Of a stretch of 64,000 bases of DNA, positions 1 to 10,478 are shown piece by piece; the first letter of the stretch is position 1, and each line of letters begins with the position of its first letter. The notes beneath the pieces were generated by a model. That model did no database searches, was not told the origin of the DNA, and saw nothing but the letters and a program-made list of their open reading frames with translations. The DNA is taken from NCBI GenBank assembly GCA_033398695.1, contig CM065815.1, positions 102,142,501 through 102,206,500 on the forward strand, read 5' to 3'. This DNA is from Orobanche coerulescens (taxonomy: Eukaryota > Streptophyta > Magnoliopsida > Lamiales > Orobanchaceae). The position numbers were made by a program, and so were the translations under genes.

Positions 1-224
1 GAATAAAAATGATGATGATGGCCTTGACATGAGGAATGCTTGCAACGGCTAGGAGAGGTGTGATGATGGACAAGATCTTCACTTTTACTTTAAGACCTTG
101 AAAATGCACCAAGACTTTGTAGCAAAAGAAACATCATGTGTAGAAGACTTGTGGAGGGCTGAAATTTTCTTCTTTGTTCTTCTTTATTCCAACGGCTAGT
201 AGCTTTCATTTGGGCCGAAATTCT
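1..224 (-). other. Unassigned flank, probably 3' noncoding/LTR of a minus-strand gypsy element
   Basis: No open frame of note. The stretch lies directly downstream (minus sense) of the polyprotein stop at 225. It is AT-rich and has scattered ggccgaaa-type words like those in the LTRs of the other elements. It is probably the 3' noncoding region or LTR of the minus-strand gypsy remnant, but no LTR end or polypurine tract can be placed, so the assignment is tentative. Confidence 0.35.
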
Positions 225-440
225 TCATCCCATAATGATGCCCGGATCGTGTATCTTGATGACATTGATAGGTACTTCGCCTTTGACGTCTGTCTCGATC
301 GGTTTCTTAGCCAATTCTCTTTCCCAAATAATTTGAACTAGACCGTTGATGGAGTCTTTGAATCTTTTAGCTCTTGCCCTTGTGATTGGTCCGAGGGGTA
401 CTTGAATCGGTTCCTTTGCATTCTCTAGTGTGTTCGCATC
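225..440 (-). pseudogene. C-terminal tail of a different Ty3/Gypsy polyprotein
   Basis: About 72 codons read to a stop at 225. The segment VPLGPITRARAKRFKDSING is the kind of tail found after integrase in many plant Ty3/Gypsy polyproteins (family knowledge). It belongs to a lineage distinct from the rest of the window, whose integrases end in an LTR-encoded LGEK-type tail. Upstream coding sequence is cut off at about 440, where plus-strand element A begins in mid-integrase. Neither side shows an LTR end, so the join is a rearrangement breakpoint, not a simple insertion. Confidence 0.6.
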
Positions 441-1130
441 ATGGTGAATAAAACACAAAAGGATTGGGACGTTAAACTTGCACATGCGGAATTCGCATAC
501 AACCGATCACCCGGCTTCGCCACGGCCCATTCACCTTTTGAAGTAGTATACGGAATAAATCCGCACATGCCATTGGATTTGATTCCCTTGCCGAGCGACG
601 AATTGGTTTACAAAGACGCCGAATCAAAACTCAAGTCAATGATGAAGTTACATGAAAAGATAAGAGAGCGGATCAAAGAAGTGAATGAAATTTACAAACG
701 GAAGTCGAACAAAAATAAAAAAGCGAGACTATTCGATGTTGGCGACTTAGTCTGGATACACTTGAGGAAAGAACGATTCCCAAACAAACGCAAGAACAAA
801 TTAATGCCGAGAGCCGAAGGTCCGTACAAAATTGTGGGAAAAGTGAACGACAACGCCTACAAAGTAGAACTTCCGGCGACACGAGTACACGCGACTTTCA
901 ACGTAGGTGATCTCTCGCCTTACCTTGACGACGATGGCATTACGGAATTGAGGTCAATTCCTTTCAAAGAAGGAGGGAATGATACGATATCTAATATTCC
1001 AATCGAAGAAGCTCCAATAAAAATCGACATCCACGACGATACAAATTCGCATGGTCATGCATCATTATACTTGGGAGAAAAGAACACGCGGATTGGAGTT
1101 ACGTTGTTAATCGGAACCGGAGTAACATAA
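441..1130 (+). pseudogene. Element A integrase C-terminal domain and LTR-encoded tail
   Basis: The open frame of about 229 codons starts inside integrase near the catalytic-core end (NKTQKDWDVKLAHAEFAYNR), so the ATG at 441 is fortuitous. It continues through the GPY/F-like block (FDVGDLVWIHLRKERFP, then PRAEGPYKIVGKVN) and VHATFNVGDLSPYLDDDG. It then passes through the polypurine tract, which encodes FKEGGN, and ends inside the LTR after YLGEKNTRIGVTLL. Relative to F there is a three-base in-frame loss near codon 148 (LPATRVH for LPGDYGVH). The protein would be a non-functional fragment. Confidence 0.85.
966..979 (+). other. Polypurine tract of element A
   Basis: AAAGAAGGAGGGAA lies directly before the LTR start TGATACG at 980. 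It would prime plus-strand DNA synthesis. It is also coding, as FKEGGN, within the polyprotein. Confidence 0.85.
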
Positions 1131-1276
1131 AACTCGACGACGGAATCGGTCCGAAAGCATGAAAATTCGCCACATCATGCTTGAAAGGGACTTTACTTGA
1201 CTTCATATCTTTGGCAAGATAATGAAGATATTTCTCCTTCCCCACCTTACTACAAATCGGCCAAAATCATAAATAA

Positions 1277-1565
1277 TTGATGAAGACTTTCATCAAATAT
1301 TTCCTTCATGTCTTAATCCTTCATGTCATAGTCACCATAATAATTCCAAAAGGTTTGATATCATATCTTCACAAAATCCTCCTAATCACTACTTGATGAA
1401 TTCGGCCGATTTGAACACATTGTAAAATTTGATGAAGACTTTCATCAAATGTCATAGTCCTTCATGTCATAGTCACCATAATAATTCCAAAAGGCTTGAT
1501 ATCATATCTTCACAAAATCCTCATGATCCCTCCTTGATGAATTCGGCCGATTTGAAGATTGCTAG
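1277..1565 (+). repeat. Imperfect tandem duplication (about 150 bp) in the U3 of element A
   Basis: Two successive copies of a block run from the inverted repeat TTGATGAAGACTTTCATCAA through catagtcaccataataattc to gaattcggccgatttga. The period is about 151 bases. The second copy begins at about 1427 with 10-bp arms, ATTTGATGAA/TTCATCAAAT, around a four-base spacer. It lies upstream of the TATA palindrome, so a role as a promoter-proximal repeat is possible but not shown. Confidence 0.7.
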
Positions 1566-1611
1566 GAAGTTTCATTTTTTTTGTTTTGTTGTATTTTTCT
1601 TATGGTTGGAA

Positions 1612-1629
1612 ACTACTATATATAGTAGT
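1612..1629 (+). promoter_or_regulatory. LTR TATA palindrome (element A)
   Basis: ACTACTATATATAGTAGT is a perfect 18-bp palindrome with a TATATATA core. The same string occurs at 5957, 14939, 17164, 23171, 26350, 31507, 50129, 53831, 58977, 61298 and 63143, and with one change at 18014. Its place midway through the LTR suits a core promoter. Confidence 0.7.
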
Positions 1630-1755
1630 ACTTGTTGTATTTGTAAAGTATCTTGAATATTAATAAACCTTGTATTTCTTTGAAATATACGTTGAACGAG
1701 TTCAACAAAACTTTAGTTATTGTTTCGACGCGTCTCGAGATTTTAACTTGATCAA

Positions 1756-1811
1756 TTCTCAATAGGTCTTGAGAAGAGATTACCTTTATCGAGTTATAGG
1801 TCTAATTCGGT
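1756..1811 (+). promoter_or_regulatory. Twin TAGGTC-loop hairpins (element A)
   Basis: Hairpin 1 (1756-1775) has stem TTCTCAA/TTGAGAA around loop TAGGTC. Hairpin 2 (1788-1811) has stem ATCGAGTTA/TAATTCGGT, fully paired in RNA if G-U is allowed, around the same loop. It lies downstream of the predicted promoter and so would be in the RNA leader. Confidence 0.65.
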
Positions 1812-1966
1812 AAAACACATCAAAATCCGTATACCATACTACTTCACGGCCGAAATCCACTCAAATTCGGTCACCCCTTGTAATTTTCGAGTGATACTTT
1901 GATACTTGTCAAGACATAATAATCTTCCGTTGTATTTTATACGCATGACGTACGTAATTCGTATCA

Positions 1967-2534
1967 TACAACCATAAGGAAATACAACAAAAAAAAAAAC
2001 GGAACTTCCTAGCATTTCGGCCGAACCAACCAAGGGTGTGGGGGAGGAGATCATGAAGATTTTGGACAAGATATGATATCAAATCTTCATGTATCTTGGA
2101 CTTATTAGGGGTGATTTTGACATGAAGAAAAAGGCTTGATGAAAGTCTCCACCAAGTAGCATGCTTTGGCCGATTTCAAGGATGTGGGGAGGAGAAAATT
2201 CTTCAAGATCTTGTGTAAGATTTGAAGACAAACATGAGTCCCTTTCAATGCTTTGGCCGAAAATTCCAAAAGGGTGGGGAAGGAGAAGACTTTGGACAAG
2301 ATATAGTTTTGATAAAATCTTCAAGCATCTTGGACTAAATCGGCCGAATCCCCCATGATTTGGACCGATTTCGTCGTCATGTTTTACATTACTCCCGTTC
2401 CGATTAATAACGTAACTCCAATCCGCGTGTTCTTTTCGCCCAAGTATGATGATGCATGGTCATGCAACTTTGTATCGTCGTTGATGTCGATTTTTATTGA
2501 CTCCTCTTCGATTGGAATAGTTGATATCGTATCA
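1967..2534 (-). repeat. 3' LTR of element B, partial
   Basis: This is the 568 bp that survive to the right of insertion A. The sequence matches the B 5' LTR from about 17183 onward and ends gatatcgtatca at 2534, followed by the complement of the polypurine tract (2535-2548). It encodes the last part of the B polyprotein on the minus strand, with the stop at 2384. Confidence 0.85.
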
Positions 2535-5430
2535 TTCCCTCCCTCTTTGAAAGGAATTGTCCTCAATTCCGTAATGCCATCGTCATCAAGGTAAGGTGAT
2601 AGATCGCCTACGTTGAAAGTTGCGTGTACTCTATATTGGCCTGGAAGTTCTACTTGGTAAGCGTTGTCGTTCACTTTTCCCACAATTTTGTACGGACCTT
2701 CGGCTCTCGGCATTAATTTGTTCTTGCGTTTGTTTGGGAATCGTTCTTTCCTCAAATGTATCCAAACTAAGTCGCCAACATCAAATAATCTCGACTTTTT
2801 ATTTTTGTTCAACTTCCGTTTGTAAATTTCATTCACTTCTTTAATTCGCTCCCGTACCTTTTCATGTAACTTCATCATTGACTTGAGTTTTGATTCTGCG
2901 TCATTGTGAACCAATTCGTCGCTCGGCAATGGAATCAAATCCAATGGCATGTGTGGATTTATTCTGTACACTACTTCAAAAGGTGAATGGGCCGTGGCGA
3001 AACCGGGTGATCGGTTGTATGCGAATTCCGCATGTGCAAGTTTAACGTCCCAATCTTTTTGTGTTTTGCTCACCAACCCTCGCAATAATGCTCCCAAGGT
3101 TCGATTAGTTACTTCGGTTTGGTCATCGGTTTGTGGGTGATGTGAAGTACTGAATAGAAGTTTAGTTCCCACCTTTCTCCATAAAGTATTCCAAAAGTAA
3201 CTCAGGAATTTAGAATCTCGATCTGACACGATAGTTTTTGGAACTCCGTGTAAACGCACTACTTCTCGGAAATATAAGTCCGCCACATTGCTTGCATCAT
3301 CGGTTTTGTGACATGCTATAAAGTGAGCCATTTTTGAAAAACGGTCGACGACAACCATGATCGAGTCCTTGCCCCGTTGAGTACGAGGTAAAGTAACAAT
3401 AAAATCCATCGAGACATCCTCCCACGGACGCAAAGGTATTGGTAACGGCATGTAGGTACTTGGCTTGAACGAACTTTTCATCATGTGACAAGTGACGCAT
3501 TTACTCACGATCGTGCTCACGTCACCATACGTCTTTGGCCAAAAGAAATGCTCCTTTAGAACTTCTACGGTTTTAGCCGAACCGAAATGACCGGCTAGTC
3601 CTCCTTCGTGCGCCTCCCGAACTAGTAATTCCCGAATCGGATGTTTCGGCACACATAGTTTATTACCCTTGAAAAGAAAGCCACCCTGTAAAATAAATTC
3701 TTCGTACGGACCTGTTTTACAACGGGTAAAAATTTCTCCGAAATCCAAATCGTCAATGTAATGATTTTTCAAAGTCTCAAACCCCAATAAACGAACGTCT
3801 AGAATAGAAAGTAAGGCATACCGTCTGGATAGTGCATCCACCACTATATTACTCTTACCGTCTTTGTACTTGGATGAAAAGTGAAAAGATTGCAAAAACT
3901 CCACCCATTTTGCATGTCTTGGACTTAGCTTGTTTTGCCCGTTAATGTATTTCAACGACTCGTGATCCGAATGTAAGACGAAATGTTTCGAACGTAGATA
4001 GTGACTCCAATGATCTAGTGCTCTCATGATAGCGTAGAACTCTTTGTCGTAAGTACAATAATTAACTCGAGCACCACTCAACTTTTCTGAAAAATAGGCG
4101 ATGGGAAGGCCTCCTTGTATAAGGACTACCCCGATTCCAACTCCACTAGCGTCGCATTCCACCTCAAATGGTTGTGAAAAATCGGGTAACGTTAAAATCG
4201 GTGCTTCACATAACTTTTCTTTTAATTTTTCAAAAGCCTTTTGGGCAGCCTCATTCCATGCAAATGTACCCTTTTTAAGACACTCCGTGATCGGACTGGA
4301 GATGGTACTAAAGTCCCGTATGAATCGTCGGTAAAAAGAAGCGAGGCCATGAAACGATCGTACCTCCGTGATAGTTTTTGGTGTCGGCCAAGATTTGATT
4401 GCCGTGATTTTCTCTTGATCCACCGAAACTCCTTCTTTAGACACGACATAGCCGAGAAAGACAAGACTCTCGACTAAAAAAGTACACTTTTCCCGCTTTC
4501 CATAAAGCTTCTGTTTCCTTAGAGTTTCAAACACGTGCCGCAAGTGTTCAAGATGTTCTTCTAAGGATCGACTGTAGATTAAAATGTCGTCTAAGTACAC
4601 GACAACAAACTTCCCCAAGAAAGGTTTAAGAACCTCGTTCATCAATCTCATGAAAGTGCTCGGGGCATTAGTGAGGCCGAATGGCATCACAACCCACTCG
4701 TAAAGTCCATTCTTCGTTTTAAATGCCGTCTTCCATTCGTCTCCCTCTCGCATGCGAATTTGATGGTATCCGCTCCGTAAATCAACTTTTGAAAATATAA
4801 CCGAGCCATGCAACTCGTCTAACATGTCGTCTAGTAGTGGGATGGGGAACCGATACTTGACGGTGATGTTATTCACGGCTCTACTGTCAATGCACATTCG
4901 CCATGATCCGTCTTTTTTTGGTACAAGTAGGACTGGAACCGCACACGGACTTAAACTCTCTCGGACATATCCGTGACTCATGAGCTCTTCAATTTGATGC
5001 TGTAGCTCTTTGGTTTCTTCGGGATTACAACGATACGCCGCCTTGTTCGGTAGTGGAGCTCCTGGTACAAGATCAATTTGGTGTTCGATTCCGCGAATAG
5101 GTGGTAATCCCACCGGCAAGCCTTCGGGAAAGACATCCGCGAACTCGTGTAATAGTGCATCTATCTCTTCTTCGTGGTGTGATTTGGTAGCAAGGTTTCG
5201 GGTTTCTTTGATCATCATCAAATAAACACGTTTGCCATCGTCAATGGCATGTTCGACTTCTTTTTCGTTTGCAAACATCGTGAGCTTCGACCCTTCGACT
5301 TTTTTTGAACTCATTGTTCGGATAGCTTGAGGTGACATAGGTTTAAGAACAATTTTTTTACCTTTGTCACGTAACGCATATTCGTTGCTCCTCCCTCGAT
5401 GTAGTACGTCCCGATCAAATAACCAAGGTC
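2384..5430 (-). CDS. Element B pol: RT, RNase H, integrase (uninterrupted partial frame)
   Basis: A continuous minus-strand frame of about 1015 codons starts at the C junction with [12 protein letters not shown], the end of protease. RT is complete: [23 protein letters not shown] and the YLDDIL catalytic box. RNase H follows with [27 protein letters not shown] and VDALSRR. Integrase has the HHCC finger ending CVTC, then core residues in [13 protein letters not shown] and EVTNRTLG. The linker reads TDDQTE where sister copies have TDGQTE. The frame ends in the LTR at GTGVM. It lost its gag to the C insertion, so the open reading further upstream into C's LTR is not native. Confidence 0.85.
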
Positions 5431-6464
5431 TGATACGAATTACGTATGTAAGTGTACGTAAAACGTATAAAATACAACGGAAGATTATCACGGTCTTATG
5501 ATACGAATTCTCTCTCTGCAATGAGAAGACTTTCACGTCTTTGTAGCGAAGATTACTCACCGAAATGAAGCAAGCCGCTACATGATTAGCCTCCGAAAGA
5601 AGAACTCGTCGATATAGCACTTCCGAACAAAGAAGACTCGCTGACACAAAGAATTTCGAACAGCAGACTCTACGATACAAAGAACTTGTCGATACAAAGA
5701 AAATAAAGGTGGTGGCCGAAATTTATACGGTTTTCGGCCGGGATGTAGGATAGTGTATGGGTTTGAATGTGTTTTACCGAATTAGACCTATAACTCGATA
5801 AAAATAATCTCTCCTCAAGACCTATTGAGAATCGATCAAGTTATAATTCGAGACGCGTCGAAATAATAACTAAAGTTTTGTTGAACTCGTTCAACGTATA
5901 TTTCAAAGAAATACAAGGTTTATTAATATTCAAGATGATTTACAAATACAACAAGTACTACTATATATAGTAGTTTCCAACCATAAGAAAAATACAACAA
6001 AACAAAAAAATGAATCTTCCTAGCAATCTTCAAATCGGCCGAATTCATCAAGCAGTGATTAGGAGGATTTTGTGAAGATATGATATCAAGCCCTTTGGAA
6101 TTATTATGGTGACTATGACATGAGGGATAATGACATGAAGGAAAGATTTGATGAAAGTCTTCATCCAATCTTATGTTTCGGCCGTTTTGTATTATGATGG
6201 GGAAGGAGAAATATCTTCATTATCTTGCCAAAGATATGAAGTCAAGTAAGGGTCCCTTTCAAGCATGATGTGGCCGAATTTTCATGCTTTCGGACCGATT
6301 CCGTCGTCGAGTTTTACGTTACTCCGGTTCCGATTAACAACGTAACTCCAATCCGCGTGTTCTTTTCTCCCAAGTATAATGATGCATGACCATGCGAATT
6401 TGTATCGTCGTGGATGTCGATTTTTATTGGAGCTTCTTCGATTGGAATATTAGATATCGTATCA
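5431..6464 (-). repeat. 3' LTR of element C
   Basis: 1034 bp. It carries about 200 bp more than the B LTR near its minus-sense end. This extra block (5499 to about 5705) begins with a second LTR-terminus-like TGATACGAATTC. The TATA palindrome is at 5957-5974. The polyprotein stop is at 6314 within the LTR. Confidence 0.88.
5499..5705 (-). repeat. Chimeric block inside the C LTR with a fossil LTR end
   Basis: Read on the minus strand the block ends gaattcgtatcataag, which is how the LTR-to-primer-site boundary of the other elements looks (LTR end plus the TAAG spacer). It is flanked on both sides by ordinary LTR sequence shared with B. The same block is in the other C LTR (from about 14483), so it was part of the element when it inserted. 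Confidence 0.6.
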
Positions 6465-9132
6465 TTCCCTCCTTCTTTGAAAGGAATTGACCTCAATTCC
6501 GTAATGCCATCGTCGTCAAGGTAAGGCGAGAGATCACCTACGTTGAAAGTCGCGTGTACTCCGTAATCGCCCGGAAGTTCTACTTTGTAGGCATTGTCGT
6601 TCACTTTTCCCACAATTTTGTACGGACCTTCGGCTCTCGGCATTAATTTGTTCTTGCGTTTGTTTGGGAATCGTTCTTTCCTCAAGTGTATCCAGACTAA
6701 GTCGCCAACATCGAATAGTCTCGCTTTTTTATTTTTGTTCGACTTCCGTTTGTAAATTTCATTCACTTCTTTGATCCGCTCTCTTATCTTTTCATGTAAT
6801 CATTGACTTGAGTTTTGATTCGGCGTCTTTGTGAACCAATTCGTCGCTCGGCAAGGGAATCAAATCCAATGGCATGTGCGGATTTATTCCGTATACTACT
6901 TCAAAAGGTGAATGGGCCGTGGCGAAGCCGGGTGATCGGCCAGGCGAATTCCGCATGTGCAAGTTTAACGTCCCAATCCTTTTGTGTTTTATTCACCAAT
7001 CCTCGCAATAATGCTCCCAAGGTTCGATTAGTCACCTCGGTCTGTCCATCGGTTTGTGGGTAATGTGAAGTACTGAATAGGAGTTTAGTAACCACTTTTC
7101 TCCATAAAGTATTCCGTATAACTCGAAATTTAGAATCTCGATCCGACACGATAGTTTTGGAACTCCGTGTAAACGAACTACTTCCGGAAGTATAAGTCCG
7201 CCACATTGCTTGCATCATCGGTTTTGTGGCATGCTATAAAGTGAGCCATTTTCGAAAAACGGTCGACGACCACCATGATCGAGTCTTTGCCCCGTTGAGT
7301 ACGAGGTAAAGCAACAACAAAATCCATCGAGACATCCTCCCATGGTCGTAAAGGTATTGGCAACGGCATGTATGTACTTGGCTTGAACGAACTTTTCATC
7401 ATGTGACAAGTGACGCATTTACTCACGATTGTGCTCACGTCACCATACATCTTTGGCCAAAAGAAATGCTCTTTTAGCACCTCTACGGTCTTGGCCGAGC
7501 CGAAATGACCGACTAGTCCTCCTCCGTGCGCCTCCCGAACTAGTAATTCCCGAATTGTATGTCTCGGCACGCATAATTTATTTCCTTTGAAAAGAAAGCC
7601 ATCCTGTAAAACAAATTCTTCGTACGGGCCCGTTTTACAACGGGTGAAAATTTCTCCGAAGTCCAAATCATCACTGTAATGATCTTTCAAAGTCTCGAAC
7701 CCCAACAAACGAACATCTAGCATCGACAGTAAGGCATACCGCCTTGATAGTGCATCCGCCACTATATTACTCTTACCGTCTTTGTACTTGGATGAAAAGT
7801 GAAAAGATTGTAAAAATTCCACCCATTTTGCATGTCTCGGACTTAGCTTGCTTCGCCCGTTGATGTATTTCAACGACTCGTGATCCGAGTGTAACACGAA
7901 ATGTTTCGAACGTAAATAGTGACTCCAATGATCGAGTGCTCTTACGATAGCATAGAACTCCTTGTCGTAAGTACAATAATTAACTCGGGCGCCACTTAAT
8001 TTCTCCGAAAAATAGGCGATGGGGCGGCCTCTTTGAATAAGTACTGCCCCGATTCCAACTTCGCTAGCGTCGCATTCCACCTCAAATGGTTGTGAAAAAT
8101 CGGGTAACGTCAAAATCGGCGCTTCACATAACTTTCCCTTTAATTTTTCAAAAGCCTTTTGGGTCGCCTCGTTCCATGCAAAGGTTCCTTTTTTAAGACA
8201 CTCCGTGATCGGACTGGAGATGGTGCTAAAGTCCCGTATGAATCGTCGGTAAAAAGAAGCGAGACCATGAAATGATCGTACTTCCGTGATTGTTTTTGGG
8301 GTCGGCCAAGACTTGATTGCCGCGATCTTTTCTTGGTCTACCGAAACTCCTTCTTTAGAAACGACGTAGCCGAGAAAGACAAGACTCTCGACCAGGAAAG
8401 TACACTTCTCCCGCTTTTCGTAAAGTTTCTGTTTCCTTAGTGTTTCAAACACGTGCCGCAAATGTTCGAGATGCTCCTCTAAGGATCGACTGTAGATCAA
8501 AATGTCGTCTAAGTATACGACAACAAACTTTCCCAAGAAAGGTTTGAGAACCTCGTTCATCAATCTCATGAAAGTGCTCGGGGCATTAGTGAGGCCAAAT
8601 GGCATCACAACCCATTCGTAAAGTCCATTTTTTGTTTTAAATGCCGTCTTCCATTCGTCTCCCTCTCGCATGCGAATTTGATGGTATCCGCTCCGTAAAT
8701 CAACTTTTGAAAATATAACCGAGCCATGCAATTCGTCTAACATGTCGTCTAGTCTCGGGATGGGGAACCGATACTTGACGGTGATGTTATTCACGGCTCA
8801 TCACAATACACATTCGCCATGATCCGTCCTTTTTTGGTACAAGTAGGACTGGAACCGCACACGGACTTAAACTTTCTCGGACATATCCGTGACTCATGAG
8901 CTCATCAATTTGACGTTGTAGTTCTTTGGTTTCTTCGGGATTACAACGATACGCCGCTTTGTTCGGTAATGGAGCTCCTGGTACAAGATCAATTTGGTGT
9001 TCGATTCCGCGGATAGGTGGTAATCCCACCGGCAAGTCTTCAGGAAATACATCCGCGAACTCGTGTAACAGTGTATCTATCTCTCCTTCGTGGTGTGATT
9101 TGGTAGCAAGGTTTCGGAATTCTTTGATCATC
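6314..9132 (-). pseudogene. Element C pol, frameshifted (RT, RNase H, integrase)
   Basis: Pieces of one polyprotein lie in several frames: integrase C-terminus 6314-6766, core 6901-7218, RT to mid integrase 7178-8794, and RT N-terminus 8787-9132. [15 protein letters not shown] and the CVTC finger are readable. Lesions include a five-base loss near 6799, an altered stretch at 6940-6950 (gatcggccaggcg), a one-base loss near 7185 and the 8791-8810 change (ggctcatcacaat) that breaks RT just after RMCI. The 8791 and 7111 changes recur in N, D and P. M interrupts the frame at 9132. Confidence 0.8.
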
Positions 9133-9780
9133 TGATACGAAATTGACTGGTCCAAGTGAAAAGGGCGAAAAGCGGACAAAATTACCAATTCCCGCACGTA
9201 TGACTACTTCGTAGCAGTTTTGGTATTTTAATCATAACTCTCTCATACGAAGTCCGATTTAGGTGATTCAAGCGGCTATGGAAAGATAAAAGAAAGATCT
9301 ATAAATCATGTGAAACGGTCCAAGGTCCAATTATACTTCAATCAAGCCACACGAACCGTTTAAATGTGCAGTGGTGTTTATGGCCGAAAATTATTATCCA
9401 AACTTGATAAAAGATATGTCTAAGATTCCCACAACCAACCTTGACAATATGTCCTTGATCTTGTTCCCACCTTCCTCCCTTTCCACTCCTCTTGATCGCC
9501 CCCAAGGTTCCCATTTCTTTTCTTCACATTTTGTGTCACTTTCAAGTTGAGATTTTTATTTGATCTTGTCCCACATGTTGAAAGATACATCCCCCCCTTC
9601 TTGTTCAAAGTCTTCAAATATTTGTCAAAGATTCACCACTCCTCCACCTCACGGCCAAACCAAGGAAATGTCCAAATCTTAGTGTTGATTTCTTTTCTTT
9701 ATCAAAGTCTTGATAGTTTAGTTTAATATTTGCTTGTTTTTTAGCTTGATCTTGTTTGATCTTGTTTGTAGTTGTAATGG

Positions 9781-9790
9781 CTATATATAA
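9781..9790 (+). promoter_or_regulatory. TATA box of the M 5' LTR
   Basis: CTATATATAA within ggctatatataagcc, a classical plant TATA box in a near-palindromic setting. It lies about 130-200 bases upstream of the hairpin pair. The 3' LTR copy is at 12474-12483. Confidence 0.65.
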
Positions 9791-9923
9791 GCCTCACCCT
9801 CAACCTTTATGACATAACTTTGAAGTTAAGAAAAAACGAAATACATGTTATGTATTCTTGTTGAATGATTTTCAGCACACCTTGATTATAATTCGACGCG
9901 TCTTCGAGTTGTAATTTAATCGA

Positions 9924-9980
9924 TTCTCAATAGGTCTTGAGGATAGATTGCCTTATCAAACTATAGGTCTAGTTTGATAA
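9924..9980 (+). promoter_or_regulatory. Twin TAGGTC-loop hairpins (element M)
   Basis: Hairpin 1 is 9924-9943, TTCTCAA/TTGAGGA around TAGGTC. Hairpin 2 is 9953-9980, an 11-bp perfect stem TTATCAAACTA/TAGTTTGATAA around TAGGTC. The stem sequence differs from that of the E and F types, but pairing and loop are kept. Confidence 0.7.
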
Positions 9981-10140
9981 TTTACTTTCATATTATCTTG
10001 TTTACGGAAACCGAATTGCCCTACTTTCGGTTAATTTTTACGAGTGTTACACATATTCGAGTGTTGTGAGGCAACAAAATATATCCGCTGCATTTTCCGG
10101 CGAATTTACGTCCATCTTTATACGTAATTCGTATCATAAG

Positions 10141-10152
10141 TGGTATCGGAGC
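10141..10152 (+). other. Primer binding site of element M
   Basis: TGGTATCGGAGC starts four bases (TAAG) after the LTR end. It differs by one base from the initiator tRNA-Met complement TGGTATCAGAGC used by C and P. Confidence 0.8.
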
Positions 10153-10478
10153 CCAAGGTCATCTCCTTGGGCGATCAACTATATTCACCGAATTTTTTTT
10201 TTTGAAGTATTTAGTCACCTTCTTGGGTTGTTCTTCACGGTTAGAAGAATTTTCGCATAACATTGGCAGATTAGCGCAGTCGGAAGAAAACAAAGTTTCC
10301 CGTGGATTCGACCGTTGGATCATCACGAAATTTTGACAAAGGTAAGCCAACTCATTGAACTACAGTCTGAACGGTGGAGATCAGATTCTTTGATCATCTT
10401 CTTGGTTCATTCTTCACGGATTTCTTGGGAAAATTTTCTGTCCGATTTCTTGTCAAGAACTATCTCTTGATTCTTGTT

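Larger units (their letters stand above)
441..1966 (+). mobile_element. Element A: 5'-truncated CRM-like Ty3/Gypsy element
   Basis: Only the last part of integrase, the polypurine tract (966-979) and a full 3' LTR (980-1966) remain. The right end, CGTATCA at 1966, abuts minus-strand LTR sequence of element B, so A inserted into B's LTR. The duplicated target is predicted to be TACAA (1967-1971). Its left copy is not in the window, because A's 5' part was lost at about 440. Confidence 0.85.
980..1966 (+). repeat. 3' LTR of element A
   Basis: 987 bp, from TGATACG to CGTATCA. The first 151 bases encode the end of the polyprotein. It holds a tandem duplication (1277-1565), the 18-bp TATA palindrome (1612-1629) and the twin TAGGTC hairpins (1756-1811). 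It is longer than the 849-bp LTR of F mainly because of the duplication. Confidence 0.9.
9133..10136 (+). repeat. 5' LTR of element M
   Basis: 1004 bp, TGATACG to CGTATCA. The body is unrelated to the F-type LTR except near the end, where GATTCTCAATAGGTCTTGAG and a second TAGGTC hairpin recur (9924-9980). The TATA box is at 9781-9790. A run of five C lies at 9499-9503, where the 3' LTR has sixteen. Confidence 0.92.

Noticed and set aside
441..1130. Chromodomain after integrase
   Set aside because: No aromatic-cage pattern could be seen in the tail. The tail is better described as a CRM-type LTR-encoded extension.
1612..1629. Short palindromes as rho-independent terminators or phage operators
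   Set aside because: The setting is eukaryotic LTR with a TATA core; no T-run follows in a consistent way.
2620..2844. Plus-strand ORFs opposite the pol genes (for example 2620-2844, 4101-4334, 13117-13314, 54492-54704)
   Set aside because: They are mirror frames of conserved pol coding and recur only because the pol copies are alike. No start context or known domain.
5431..5437. TGATACG/CGTATCA ends as terminal inverted repeats of a DNA transposon
   Set aside because: The ends bound LTRs of 0.85-1.1 kb with primer site, purine tract and gag-pol. The 7-bp inverted ends are those of the LTRs.
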